This document shows positions 17,098 through 24,994 of a stretch of DNA of 64,000 bases, piece after piece (position 1 is the first letter of the stretch; each line of letters opens with the position of its first letter). The position numbers and the translations under genes were made by a program. Origin of the DNA: Vannielia litorea (GTDB lineage Bacteria > Pseudomonadota > Alphaproteobacteria > Rhodobacterales > Rhodobacteraceae). The notes beneath the pieces were generated by a model. The model was not told where the DNA came from and did no database searches. It saw only the letters and a list, made by a program, of their open reading frames with translations. The stretch lies in assembly GCF_900142295.1 (NCBI RefSeq), contig NZ_FSRL01000001.1, forward strand, positions 868,001 through 932,000. The letters are read 5' to 3'.

Positions 17098-18507
17098 TCA
17101 GCTGGCGAGCGATGCGCGTCGGATCTCGGGTTCGGCGGCGGCTTCGGGGGCGGCGGCACCGGCCGGACCGTCCGGCTGCAGCATGAGCTCGAAATAGAAG
17201 GTCGTGCCGCGCTCCTCGTTGCCGAAGAAGTCTATGATGCCGTCATGGGCGGTGATGATCTGCTTGGAGATGTTCATGCCGAGCCCGGTTCCGCCGATCT
17301 TGCGGGTGTCGGAGGAATCGACCTGGCTGAACTTGTCGAACACGCGCTCGCGGTCGGCATCGGAGAGGCCCTTGCCCTGATCGATCACCGAAACCCGGAC
17401 CCGGTCCGCGATGGTCTCGACGCGCACCCGCACCTTGCTGCCCTCGGGCGAGAACTTTGCGGCGTTGGAGATCATGTTGCTCAGGACCTGCTCGATCCGG
17501 GTCGCGTCGCCCTCCACGTAGAGCGGCTTGCCCGGCCCCTCGAACTCGACCCGCACCCCGAGCCGCGTGGCATAGGGCGCATTGGTATCGACCGCGTGCT
17601 CGATCTGGCTCGACAGGTCGAAGGTGGTCATGTTGAAGGGCATTCTGCCGGCCTCGATCTTCTGCATGTCGAGGATCTCGTCGATCAGGTCGATGAGGCG
17701 GGTGCAGTTGCGCTTGGCGATGGCCATGACCTGCACCGCCTTGTCGGAGAGCGGCCCTAGGTGGCCGGCATGGGCGAGGTCGATCGAGCCCTTGATCGAG
17801 GTCAGCGGCGTGCGCAGCTCGTGGCTCATGGTCGAGACGAACTCGGTCTTGGCCTTGTAGGCCTCCTGCGCCCGGTGGTTCTCGATCTTGAGCGCCTCCA
17901 TCTGGTTCACGCTGGAGCGGTAGAACGAGAGGTAGATGCGCGAGCAGTCGATCACGAAGTAGAGCACGAAGACGCTGGTGAAGAGCTGGGCCCAGAGCTC
18001 GGAATCGATCCCGGCGCCGGTCACGACGATGTCGCGCACCGGGATGAAGACGAAGGCGCCGGCATAGAAGGCCAGGCGCAGGATGAGAACCGGCAGGATG
18101 TGGTGGTTGTTCATCGCGGCGAAGAGCGCGGCGGCGAAGAGGAAGAAGAGCGACATGAAATGCGTGCCGGGGCCCTGCACCACGGCGATCGCCACCGAGT
18201 AGAACACGATGACCCCTGCGCTCAGGATGGTGCCGATGCAGATCCGCCGCAGATGCTTGCGGGCGGCCTTGCGGTCCTTGCCGTCCCAGGCGAGCACCTT
18301 GCCGAAGATGACCAGGTCGTAGACCTCGGAGACCGCGATCAGCGCGCCGGTGATGAAGGCCAGTTCGAGGCTGTAGTAGTAGCCGGCGAGCACGAGCGCC
18401 GCGCCGAAAATCATCTGGCGCTGCAGCACCAGGTTCTTGCCGACCTCGGCATAGTCCTTCATCTGCCGGGCCAGGAACTCGACGTCTTCGGTTTCGAAGC
18501 GTCTCAT
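17098..18507 (-). CDS. Membrane-bound sensor histidine kinase
   Basis: This is a 469-residue kinase. About six hydrophobic helices occupy residues 30-195 (for example IFGAALVLAGYYYSLELAFI and LFFLFAAALFAAM), with almost no periplasmic loop, so the stimulus is probably sensed in or near the membrane. HisKA follows, with the phospho-acceptor His in MSHELRTPLTSIKGSIDLA (about 240), then the ATPase domain (VLSNMISNAAKFS, DQGKGLSD, KIGGTGLGMNISKQI). The C-terminal tail is Ala/Glu-rich. The start at 18507 gives MRRFETED. It diverges from the luxI-type gene across a 190-bp region with inverted repeats, so it may sense or control quorum signalling; that link is inferred from position. Confidence 0.88.
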   Translation of the reverse strand: MRRFETEDVEFLARQMKDYAEVGKNLVLQRQMIFGAALVLAGYYYSLELAFITGALIAVSEVYDLVIFGKVLAWDGKDRKAARKHLRRICIGTILSAGVIVFYSVAIAVVQGPGTHFMSLFFLFAAALFAAMNNHHILPVLILRLAFYAGAFVFIPVRDIVVTGAGIDSELWAQLFTSVFVLYFVIDCSRIYLSFYRSSVNQMEALKIENHRAQEAYKAKTEFVSTMSHELRTPLTSIKGSIDLAHAGHLGPLSDKAVQVMAIAKRNCTRLIDLIDEILDMQKIEAGRMPFNMTTFDLSSQIEHAVDTNAPYATRLGVRVEFEGPGKPLYVEGDATRIEQVLSNMISNAAKFSPEGSKVRVRVETIADRVRVSVIDQGKGLSDADRERVFDKFSQVDSSDTRKIGGTGLGMNISKQIITAHDGIIDFFGNEERGTTFYFELMLQPDGPAGAAAPEAAAEPEIRRASLAS

Positions 18508-18584
18508 GTTGGCTACTCTTTGATACACCCCACCACTCCGATGTTTCACGTCCCGGCAGGTCCGGGATTGTTCTCAATAGTGCG

Positions 18585-18686
18585 CGTAAAACACACCTTG
18601 AACGTGTTTACGGGTTGGTCGTGGCAACAATGTGGCGAAAGTTGGCAACCGGAGAGATAGTGGTAAATGGGAATCACTACTTTACG
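18585..18686 (+). promoter_or_regulatory. Paired GTAAA...TTTAC inverted repeats in front of luxI
   Basis: Two inverted-repeat pairs lie in the divergent promoter region: CGTAAA (18585-18590) with TTTACG (18607-18612), and GGTAAA (18662-18667) with TTTACG (18681-18686). The second ends 11 bases before the luxI start. They look like sites for a dimeric regulator of luxI and of the divergent kinase gene. Confidence 0.4.
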
Positions 18687-18697
18687 TTGAGGAAAGC

Positions 18698-19462
18698 ATG
18701 GGGCATTTTGGGCAGATCGGGCCGAGCAAGGCCCAGAGGATCTTCCCTCAGCTGGACACTCCCGGGGTCGTCACGCATTACGCCGTGCGCCTGCCCGACA
18801 GGGAAAAACCGCTCCCGAACATGCTGGAGAACATCCTTCGCCCGTCCAGCGGGCTCAGGGCAACCACACTTTCGCTGGAGACAATGCATCACCACGGCGA
18901 CCTGATGGTCAAGTACCTCAGGGCCAGGCGCGATGTTTTTATCGTCGCCAAGCGCTGGCAGCTGCCCGAAACCGCCGGCATGGAGTTTGACCAGTACGAC
19001 ACGCCGGAGGCCCGGTGGATCGTGGTGCACGAAAGGGACGAAGTGCTTGCCGGCATCCGGATCGCGCCCACCACCGCCCGCTGCGGCCTGCACAGCTACA
19101 TGATCCGCGACGCGCAGCTCGGTCTGCTCGACGGCCTGCCGCTGGATCCGCTCTACGAGGCGGCCCCGGTCAGCCCGAAGATCTGGGAGGCGACGCGGCT
19201 CTTTCTGCTCGACAAGGTCCCGGCCCAGCGCCGCGCCGACGTGCAGCGCGTGCTCATGCTGGAGATGGCTGCCGCGGCGCGCAGGGAAGGGGCGGAGCAG
19301 GTCATCGGCATCGTTCCGGCCGTCTTCCAGCGCTGGTTGAACCGGATCGGCATGAACGCGGTGCCGGTGGGGCCGCGGTTCGAACTCGACGGCGACCGCT
19401 CGCAGGCCGCCCTGTTCGACGTTCGGGGCGAACCCGGTGCGCAATCGGGTTCCGTGAGTTAA
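18698..19462 (+). CDS. LuxI-family acyl-homoserine-lactone synthase
   Basis: This protein makes an N-acyl-homoserine-lactone quorum signal from S-adenosylmethionine and an acyl carrier. It has 254 residues, longer than a typical LuxI (about 200) because of a 70-residue N-terminal extension. All canonical residues can be placed: Arg77, Phe81 and Trp87 in RRDVFIVAKRW, Asp98 and Asp101 in FDQYDTP, Arg121 in AGIRIAPTT, Glu164 and Arg167 in WEATRLF. The start at 18698 has TTGAGGAAAGC upstream. There is no LuxR gene nearby; instead it is surrounded by kinases and receivers. The acyl chain cannot be predicted. Confidence 0.9.
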   Translation: MGHFGQIGPSKAQRIFPQLDTPGVVTHYAVRLPDREKPLPNMLENILRPSSGLRATTLSLETMHHHGDLMVKYLRARRDVFIVAKRWQLPETAGMEFDQYDTPEARWIVVHERDEVLAGIRIAPTTARCGLHSYMIRDAQLGLLDGLPLDPLYEAAPVSPKIWEATRLFLLDKVPAQRRADVQRVLMLEMAAAARREGAEQVIGIVPAVFQRWLNRIGMNAVPVGPRFELDGDRSQAALFDVRGEPGAQSGSVS

Positions 19463-19502
19463 TCCTGTATCTCGGGTACGTTTTCTTGTTAGGCTACAAC
19501 TG

Positions 19503-19515
19503 CCGGTTTAACCGG
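19503..19515 (+). promoter_or_regulatory. Palindrome CCGGTTTAACCGG between luxI and the receiver gene
   Basis: This is a perfect 13-bp palindrome 50 bases upstream of the receiver gene at 19565 and 40 bases after the luxI stop. There is no U-tract, so an operator is more likely than a terminator. Confidence 0.35.
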
Positions 19516-19564
19516 TGGGGCAAGGACGATGGGGCGCCGGGCCGAGGCCCGGTGAAGCGACAGT

Positions 19565-19963
19565 ATGACCGAAGCAGGAGAGAAGCCGCGCATATTGCAT
19601 GTCGATGACGATGACGACATCCGCGCGATCGCGCAGATCGCGCTCGAAGTCGTGGGCGGATTGACCCTGGCGCAATGCGCCAGCGGGGCCGAAGCGCTGG
19701 ACATCGTCGAGGATTTCGCCCCGGACCTCTTTCTGCTCGACGTGATGATGCCCGGCATGACCGGAGAGGAAACGCTGGCCGCGCTCCGGGAGCTGCCCGG
19801 AATGGGCAGCGTGCCGGTGGTCTTCATGACCGCGAAGGCGCAGGTGAACGACGTGGAGCACCTGATGACGCTGGGCACCGCGAAGGTGATCGCCAAGCCC
19901 TTCGACCCGCTGACGCTGGCCGCGGAGATAGAGACGATCCTGGCGGAGAGCACCGCGCCGTGA
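19565..19963 (+). CDS. Single-domain response regulator
   Basis: This is a stand-alone receiver of 132 residues with no output domain. The acidic pocket is HVDDDDD (residues 12-18), the phospho-acceptor is Asp59 in LFLLDVMMPGMTG, the Thr position is in VVFMTAKA, and the Lys is in VIAKPFDP. Such proteins act by protein-protein contact or as phosphate carriers in relays. It lies 102 bp downstream of luxI on the same strand and may be co-transcribed with it. It converges on the next response regulator gene with 22 bp between stops. A likely partner is the Hpt protein at 15671. Confidence 0.9.
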   Translation: MTEAGEKPRILHVDDDDDIRAIAQIALEVVGGLTLAQCASGAEALDIVEDFAPDLFLLDVMMPGMTGEETLAALRELPGMGSVPVVFMTAKAQVNDVEHLMTLGTAKVIAKPFDPLTLAAEIETILAESTAP

Positions 19964-19985
19964 GCCAGCGGCGGACGCGCGCGAG

Positions 19986-21044
19986 TTACTCGCGCTCGCC
20001 CGTGCCGGCCTTGCGATCCGACGATCCCGAGAACATCCGGGTGCTCAGCCCGAGCCGCGGGCGTCGTGGCACCACGGCGCCACTGCGGAGCCGGTTGCGG
20101 TCGAGATCGCGCTGGAGGCGGTGCATCAGGCTTTTCTCCGAGACCTTGGCAACGGCGGTGCGCAGGGCATCGACGGCACAGGAGCCCGATTGCAGCGGCA
20201 GGTCGGCGACGAGGTGGCTGCTCAGGTGGATCTCGCGGGGCTCGAAGCCTTCGCCGCTCACGGTGAGGGCGCCGGGCTTGGCCGGAAGGGCAGGCACGTC
20301 TGACCGGCGCCGCTTGCCGTTGACGACCACACAACCGAACACGCCATCGCCGGTGTAGCACAGGTAGTGCTGCCGCGGGGCGATGCTGCGCGAAATCCCG
20401 AGGGCAACCTCGGAGAGCAGGGCGCGGAAGGCCTCCTGCGACAGATCCTGGTAGATCTGCTCGATGTCATCGACCCGAAACGCGCAGACCGCCAGGGCAA
20501 AGACCTTTTTCGGGAGCAGGCAGAGGGCCTTCTCGAGGTCGCGCTGCGTGATGCACTGGCTGCGGGCCTCGAGATCGAGAGGTTCGGCCAGCGTCGATTG
20601 CACCAGCGAGTCGAGCCGGGTCTGAAGCGCCTCGGTGGCCTTCTCGAGGCCGAAGGACTTTTTCATGTGGTCGGTCAGCAGGCAGGCCGTCCGGATCCTG
20701 GCACCGAGTTCGAGGCCCCGGAGCGGCTTGGTCACGTAGTCCGTGGCGCCGGCCTTGAAGGCGGCATCAATGGAGGCGTCGTCGAGTCGCGCGGTGAGCA
20801 TCAGGATGGGCGCGAAGCGATAGGCCGGGTTGTTCCGGATGTGGCGGCACAGCGCGATCCCGTTCTCGCCCGGCATGCAGATGTCGAGCAGGAAGCAATC
20901 GTAGGAGCTATCCTTCGCCTTGATCAGGCGAACGGCCTCGTCCGCGTTCTGGGCCGTTTCGACCTGGTCGTAGCCCGCCTCCCGGAGCACTGACTCGAGC
21001 AGCGCGAGAAAAGTGGTGTCGTCGTCGACGGCAAGGATCTTCAT
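19986..21044 (-). CDS. Response regulator with degenerate GGDEF-like output domain (paralogue)
   Basis: This is a 352-residue protein with a receiver domain (1-125; VDDD at 6-9, phospho-acceptor Asp54 in FLLDICMPGENG, Lys in YVTKPLRG) and a C-terminal region (about 165-290) with a GGDEF-like outline in which the signature loop is YTGDGVFGCVV. The catalytic GG(D/E)EF sequence is absent, so cyclase activity is unlikely. A basic tail follows (RPRLGLSTRMFSGSSDRKAG). The architecture and spacing match the protein at 16015-16959. CTAGGAGCCGAA precedes the start at 21044. No DNA-binding domain is present. Confidence 0.82.
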   Translation of the reverse strand: MKILAVDDDTTFLALLESVLREAGYDQVETAQNADEAVRLIKAKDSSYDCFLLDICMPGENGIALCRHIRNNPAYRFAPILMLTARLDDASIDAAFKAGATDYVTKPLRGLELGARIRTACLLTDHMKKSFGLEKATEALQTRLDSLVQSTLAEPLDLEARSQCITQRDLEKALCLLPKKVFALAVCAFRVDDIEQIYQDLSQEAFRALLSEVALGISRSIAPRQHYLCYTGDGVFGCVVVNGKRRRSDVPALPAKPGALTVSGEGFEPREIHLSSHLVADLPLQSGSCAVDALRTAVAKVSEKSLMHRLQRDLDRNRLRSGAVVPRRPRLGLSTRMFSGSSDRKAGTGERE

Positions 21045-21297
21045 TTCGGCTCCTAGCGTGAATCTTTCGCCCGCCAAGCACACGGCACAGGACTTTAGCG
21101 TACTCACAAAACAATCTTAGCGAGTGGTTTCGACCTCACGCTGATCCTCGATTGCGGCGTAAGGGTGACCAGATTTGGCGCAGGCAGAGATGTTTTTGGG
21201 GTTCTTGCGGGGCCGCGGCGCGCAGCCTGGCGTGACGAGCCCGCGGGTCGGCCCCGGCAGCCGCCGGCCAGCCTGGCCCGTGCCGCCAGCGCGGGGG

Positions 21298-21951
21298 CTA
21301 GATGCTGTCCTTCACCCGGTCCCAGGTTCTCTTGAGGTGCGTGGCCATGGCCGTGCCGAGGCGCTGGCCGTCCCGGTCCTCGAGGGCGCGCACCATCTCC
21401 TCGTGGTCGGCCACCGCACCGGCCCAGGAATCGGGCTTCTGGTTGCCGATGTAGCGGATGCGCTTGAGGCGGGCCTGGATGTTTGCCTGCATTTCCAGCA
21501 GGGTCTCGTTCTTGGAAAGCTCCGCCAGCCGCGAGTGAAACTCCTGGTTCATCTTGTAGTAGGGCATGCGGTCGCGGGTGCGGTAGCAATCCATCATGCG
21601 GTTGTGCAGGGCGATCAGGCCGGTCACCTCCTCGTCGCTGGCGCGCTCGCAGGCCAGCTCGCCGGCCAGCTTTTCGAGATGCCCGAGAACCTCCAGCATC
21701 GAGAACACATCCTCCGGGGTCAGCTTGCGCACGATGCTGCCCTTGGAGGGCCGCACGATCACCAGCCCTTCGGCGGCCAGGGTGCGCAGGGCCTCGCGGA
21801 AGGGGGTGCGCGACACGCCCAGTTCCTCGATGAGATGCGCCTCGTCGATTCGGCTTCCGGGCTCCAGGCGCCCCTCGATGATCAGGTCTCGCACGCGGCT
21901 TGCGACCTGGTCGTGCAGGGAGCGGTTGGTAATGGCAATCGACGACGCCAT
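21298..21951 (-). CDS. GntR/FCD-family transcriptional regulator
   Basis: This 217-residue regulator has a winged helix-turn-helix at residues 10-75 (LHDQVASRVRDLIIEGRLEPG, then LIEELGVSRTPFREALRTLA) and an FCD domain at about 85-205. Metal-site residues are visible around NQEFHSRL, VADHEEM and ATHLKRT. It diverges from the TRAP/sugar-acid operon at 22106, and a palindrome fitting FCD operators lies between them (22042-22058). It is therefore the probable repressor of that operon, released by the transported sugar acid or its keto-deoxy product. Confidence 0.88.
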   Translation of the reverse strand: MASSIAITNRSLHDQVASRVRDLIIEGRLEPGSRIDEAHLIEELGVSRTPFREALRTLAAEGLVIVRPSKGSIVRKLTPEDVFSMLEVLGHLEKLAGELACERASDEEVTGLIALHNRMMDCYRTRDRMPYYKMNQEFHSRLAELSKNETLLEMQANIQARLKRIRYIGNQKPDSWAGAVADHEEMVRALEDRDGQRLGTAMATHLKRTWDRVKDSI

Positions 21952-22041
21952 CTCTAAGCCTCTGTTTTAACGACATTCGATGCGTCGCGCCGACGCCGTG
22001 CCACAGTATCCACAAGAACCTTGCAGGTCCATACCTGCCAC

Positions 22042-22058
22042 ATGTATACAAAATACAT
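22042..22058. promoter_or_regulatory. Candidate GntR operator upstream of dctP
   Basis: ATGTATACAAAATACAT has perfect 6-base arms around a 5-base centre and contains the fully palindromic TGTATACA (22043-22050), in keeping with the GT-N-AC core bound by FCD/GntR regulators. It lies between the divergent GntR and dctP genes, 48 bp from the dctP start. Confidence 0.55.
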
Positions 22059-22105
22059 TAAGCGGATATGCGTAACGCGATCCGCAAGGGAGAGGAGTCC
22101 AAGCA

Positions 22106-23089
22106 ATGAAAACCCTTCGTAACGGCGGATTCGCCGGTCTGGTCGTTTGTGCGATGTCGATGACCGCGGCGCCCACGCTGGCAGATACCTACATCGTCGC
22201 CGTCGGCGCGGCATCCAATAGCCTCCAGGGGCGCAGCGCGGCCAAGTTCGCCGAAGACCTGCAGGCCGAGCTGGGTGATGCCCATACCGTCGAGTTCTAC
22301 GCCGACGGCCAGCTCGGTGACGAGAAGGAGCTGATGCAGAAACTCCGCCTCGGCACCGTCCAGTTCACCCTGATCTCTTCGATCATGACCAACGTCGCGC
22401 CCGAGTTCGCGCTCTTCGACATGCCGTTCCTCGTGCAGGACCGCGCCCACCTGAAAGCTATCGACGCCGAGATCGTGCAGAAGGATCTCGCCCCCAAGGC
22501 CGAGGCGGCCGGGCTCAAGGTGCTGTCGACCTGGGAGAACGGCTTCCGCCAGATCACCAACAACACCCGCCCGATCAACACGCCCGCCGACCTGGCCGGG
22601 CTGAAGATCCGCACGCCCTCTTCGGAGTGGCGCGTGTCGATGTTCAAGGAGTGGGGCGCCAACCCGACGCCGATGTCGTTCTCCGAGGTTTTCGTGGCGC
22701 TCCAGACCGGCACCATGGACGGACAGGAAAACCCGCTGACCAACATCACCGGCGCAAACTTCCAGGAAGTGCAGAAGTATCTCAGCCTCACCGGCCACGT
22801 CTACTCGCCCACCTACCTGACCAGCGGCCTCGAAAGCTGGAACGGCCTGCCCGATGACGTGAAGGCCGCCGTGACCAAGGTTGGCGCTGCGGTTCAGGAC
22901 TGGTCGCTCGCAGAGGGCGAGACCGCCGACAACGAGCTGGTCGACAAGGTCAAGGCTGCGGGCATGGAGGTCAACCAGGCCGACAAGAAAGCCTTCATCG
23001 AGGCCTCCGCGCCGGTCTACGCCGCCTTTGCCAGCCAGGTCGAGGGTGGCGAAGAGCTGGTGAGCCGCGCCCAGGCGCTCGCCGAGTAA
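22106..23089 (+). CDS. dctP: TRAP transporter solute-binding protein (DctP type)
   Basis: This is a periplasmic binding protein of 327 residues with a signal peptide in the first 26 (LRNGGFAGLVVCAMSMTAAPTLA). Family blocks are present: VEFYADGQLGDEKELMQKL, LAGLKIRTPSSEW with the conserved ligand-binding Arg, FSEVFVALQTGTMDGQENPL, and VYSPTYLTSG. Proteins with this pattern commonly bind sugar acids or C4-dicarboxylates. AGAGGAG lies before the ATG. It is the first gene of a five-gene operon with catabolic enzymes, so the ligand is probably an aldonate or similar acid. Confidence 0.92.
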   Translation: MKTLRNGGFAGLVVCAMSMTAAPTLADTYIVAVGAASNSLQGRSAAKFAEDLQAELGDAHTVEFYADGQLGDEKELMQKLRLGTVQFTLISSIMTNVAPEFALFDMPFLVQDRAHLKAIDAEIVQKDLAPKAEAAGLKVLSTWENGFRQITNNTRPINTPADLAGLKIRTPSSEWRVSMFKEWGANPTPMSFSEVFVALQTGTMDGQENPLTNITGANFQEVQKYLSLTGHVYSPTYLTSGLESWNGLPDDVKAAVTKVGAAVQDWSLAEGETADNELVDKVKAAGMEVNQADKKAFIEASAPVYAAFASQVEGGEELVSRAQALAE

Positions 23090-23097
23090 CCGAGGCA

Positions 23098-23128
23098 GGC
23101 AGCCGGCCGGCAGGCCCGGCCGGCTGCC
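23098..23128 (+). promoter_or_regulatory. Stem-loop between dctP and dctQ
   Basis: A perfect 13-bp stem (23098-23110 with 23116-23128) and a 5-base loop begin 9 bases after the dctP stop. It is the strongest of the hairpins that follow binding-protein genes in this window. There is no U-tract. Confidence 0.65.
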
Positions 23129-23153
23129 CCCATTCCGAAGGAAGATCTCCGCG

Positions 23154-23717
23154 ATGGTCGCGAAATTCGAAAAGGCGCTGCTGTGGGTGATCGAGACGAT
23201 CTGCCTGGCGCTGCTCATCATCCTTGCTCTCTCGGTCATCTACTCGACGACCATGCGCTACCTCGGCGCGTCGCCCTCCTGGTACGACGAGATCGCCAGT
23301 GTCCTGCTGGCCTGGCTCACCTACTTCGGCGCGACCTACGCGCTGTTCCTGCGCCAGCACATGAGCTTCGGCGGCATCGTCACCGCCCTGCCGCGAAACG
23401 CCGCCGTGGCGCTGGCGCTCGTCTCCGAGGTGCTGGTGATCGGCTTCTTCGCCGTGGTCGCCTGGTATGGCAACGCGGTGCTTGCGGTGGCCAGGTGGGA
23501 CTCGCTCCTGAGCATCCGCTGGATGACGCTCGACATCGTCCAGTCGGTGATCCCGATCACCGCCATTCTCATGATCATCGGCACGCTGCTGACCATGCCC
23601 CGCGCCCTGCGCAACGCCGCGGCCGGCATCGACACCGATCACGCCGAAATCGAACAGGCCATCGCCGACGCCGAACGCGAGAATGCGGACGCGTCCCGTA
23701 AGGACGACACCAAATGA
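23154..23717 (+). CDS. dctQ: TRAP transporter small permease (DctQ type)
   Basis: This is an inner-membrane subunit of 187 residues with four hydrophobic helices (about 12-35, 50-72, 85-110, 125-145). The WYDEIASVLLAWLTYFGATYA segment and the RQHMSFGGIV loop are typical of DctQ. The last 35 residues are hydrophilic and rich in Asp/Glu. It couples the binding protein to DctM. Its stop overlaps the dctM start by four bases (ATGA). Confidence 0.9.
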   Translation: MVAKFEKALLWVIETICLALLIILALSVIYSTTMRYLGASPSWYDEIASVLLAWLTYFGATYALFLRQHMSFGGIVTALPRNAAVALALVSEVLVIGFFAVVAWYGNAVLAVARWDSLLSIRWMTLDIVQSVIPITAILMIIGTLLTMPRALRNAAAGIDTDHAEIEQAIADAERENADASRKDDTK

Positions 23718-24994
23718 TCCTGCTTTTCACCACGATCGCCCTGATCGGGCTGATCCTCATGAACGTGCCCATCGCCGTCGCCATCGGCATCGTGGCCCTC
23801 GCCGGGCTGATGCTGACCCCCGGTGGCGCGACCCTCTACGACATGGCCATCGCGCTCTATTCCGGGTCAACCTCCTTTCCGCTGATCGCGATCCCGCTCT
23901 TCATCCTGGCCGGAAACCTGATGAACACCTCGGGCATCTCGGTGCGGCTGATCAACTTCGTCACCTCGCTGATCGGCTTCGTCCGGGGCGGCCTGGGGAT
24001 GGTCAACATCGGCGTGTCGATGGTCTTTGCCGAGATCTCGGGCTCCGCCGTGGCCGATGTGGCCGCGACCGGAACCGTGCTCATCCCGGAGATGAAGAAG
24101 CGCGGCTATTCGCGCACGCTCGCGGCGGCGATCACCTCCTCCTCGGCCTCTCTGGCCATCATCATCCCGCCCTCGATCCCGATGATCCTCTACGGCGCGA
24201 TCGCCGAGACCTCGGTGCTCAAGCTCTTCGTGGCCGGTGTGGTGCCGGGCATCCTGGGCGGCGTCCTTCTGATGGCGGTGACCTACGTGCTGGCGATCCG
24301 CTACGACCTGCCGCGCGCCGAGGGCTTCGACCTGTGCCACATCTGGAAGTCGTTCAAGGAGGCGATCTGGGCGCTGCTGATGCCGGTGATCATCCTCGGC
24401 GGCATCTTCTCGGGCGTCGTGACCGCGACCGAAGGCGCGGGGCTCGCCGTGCTGGCGGCGCTGGTCATCGGCATCTTCATCTACCGCGATCTCGACGTGT
24501 CGCGGCTGCGCAAGGTGATGCTCGAGGGCGTCAGCCAGACCGGCGTGGTCATGCTGCTGGTGGCCACCTCGGCGGCGCTGGGGCTGTTCCTGACCCAGGC
24601 GCAGGTGCCGCAGCAACTGGCGAAGCAGATCACCGAGTTCACCACCAACCCGCTGGTCGTCCTGGCGCTGCTGAACCTGCTGCTGCTGGTGCTGGGCATG
24701 TTCCTGCACGGCGCGGCGGCGATCATCCTGGTGGTTCCGGTGGTAATGCCGCTGGTCAACGCGGTGGGCATCGACCCGATCCACTTCGGGATCATGGTCA
24801 CCCTCAACCTGGCCATCGGCCAGCAGACCCCGCCGGTCGCGTCGGTGCTGATCACCTCCTGCTCGATCGCCAAAGCGGGCATCTGGGAGACCTCGCGCGC
24901 CAACCTGCCGTTCATCGGCGTCCTCGCCTTCATTCTCTTGCTGGTCACCTACGTGCCGCAGGTGTCCCTCGCTCTTACGGACCTCATCCAATGA
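23714..24994 (+). CDS. dctM: TRAP transporter large permease (DctM type)
   Basis: This is the 426-residue large permease with about twelve membrane segments. Signatures include PLFILAGNLMNTSGIS, FAEISGSAVADVAATGTVLIPEM, SSSASLAIIIPPSIPMILYG and IGQQTPPVASVLI. It moves the solute with cotransported cations. The four-base overlaps on both sides (with dctQ and with the pdxA-like gene) show tight coupling of transport and metabolism. Confidence 0.93.
   Translation: MILLFTTIALIGLILMNVPIAVAIGIVALAGLMLTPGGATLYDMAIALYSGSTSFPLIAIPLFILAGNLMNTSGISVRLINFVTSLIGFVRGGLGMVNIGVSMVFAEISGSAVADVAATGTVLIPEMKKRGYSRTLAAAITSSSASLAIIIPPSIPMILYGAIAETSVLKLFVAGVVPGILGGVLLMAVTYVLAIRYDLPRAEGFDLCHIWKSFKEAIWALLMPVIILGGIFSGVVTATEGAGLAVLAALVIGIFIYRDLDVSRLRKVMLEGVSQTGVVMLLVATSAALGLFLTQAQVPQQLAKQITEFTTNPLVVLALLNLLLLVLGMFLHGAAAIILVVPVVMPLVNAVGIDPIHFGIMVTLNLAIGQQTPPVASVLITSCSIAKAGIWETSRANLPFIGVLAFILLLVTYVPQVSLALTDLIQ

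Noticed and set aside
19503..19515. Terminator for luxI
   Set aside because: The palindrome is perfect, but it has a single-base centre and no T-run, so it cannot form a normal terminator hairpin; it is listed as a possible operator instead.
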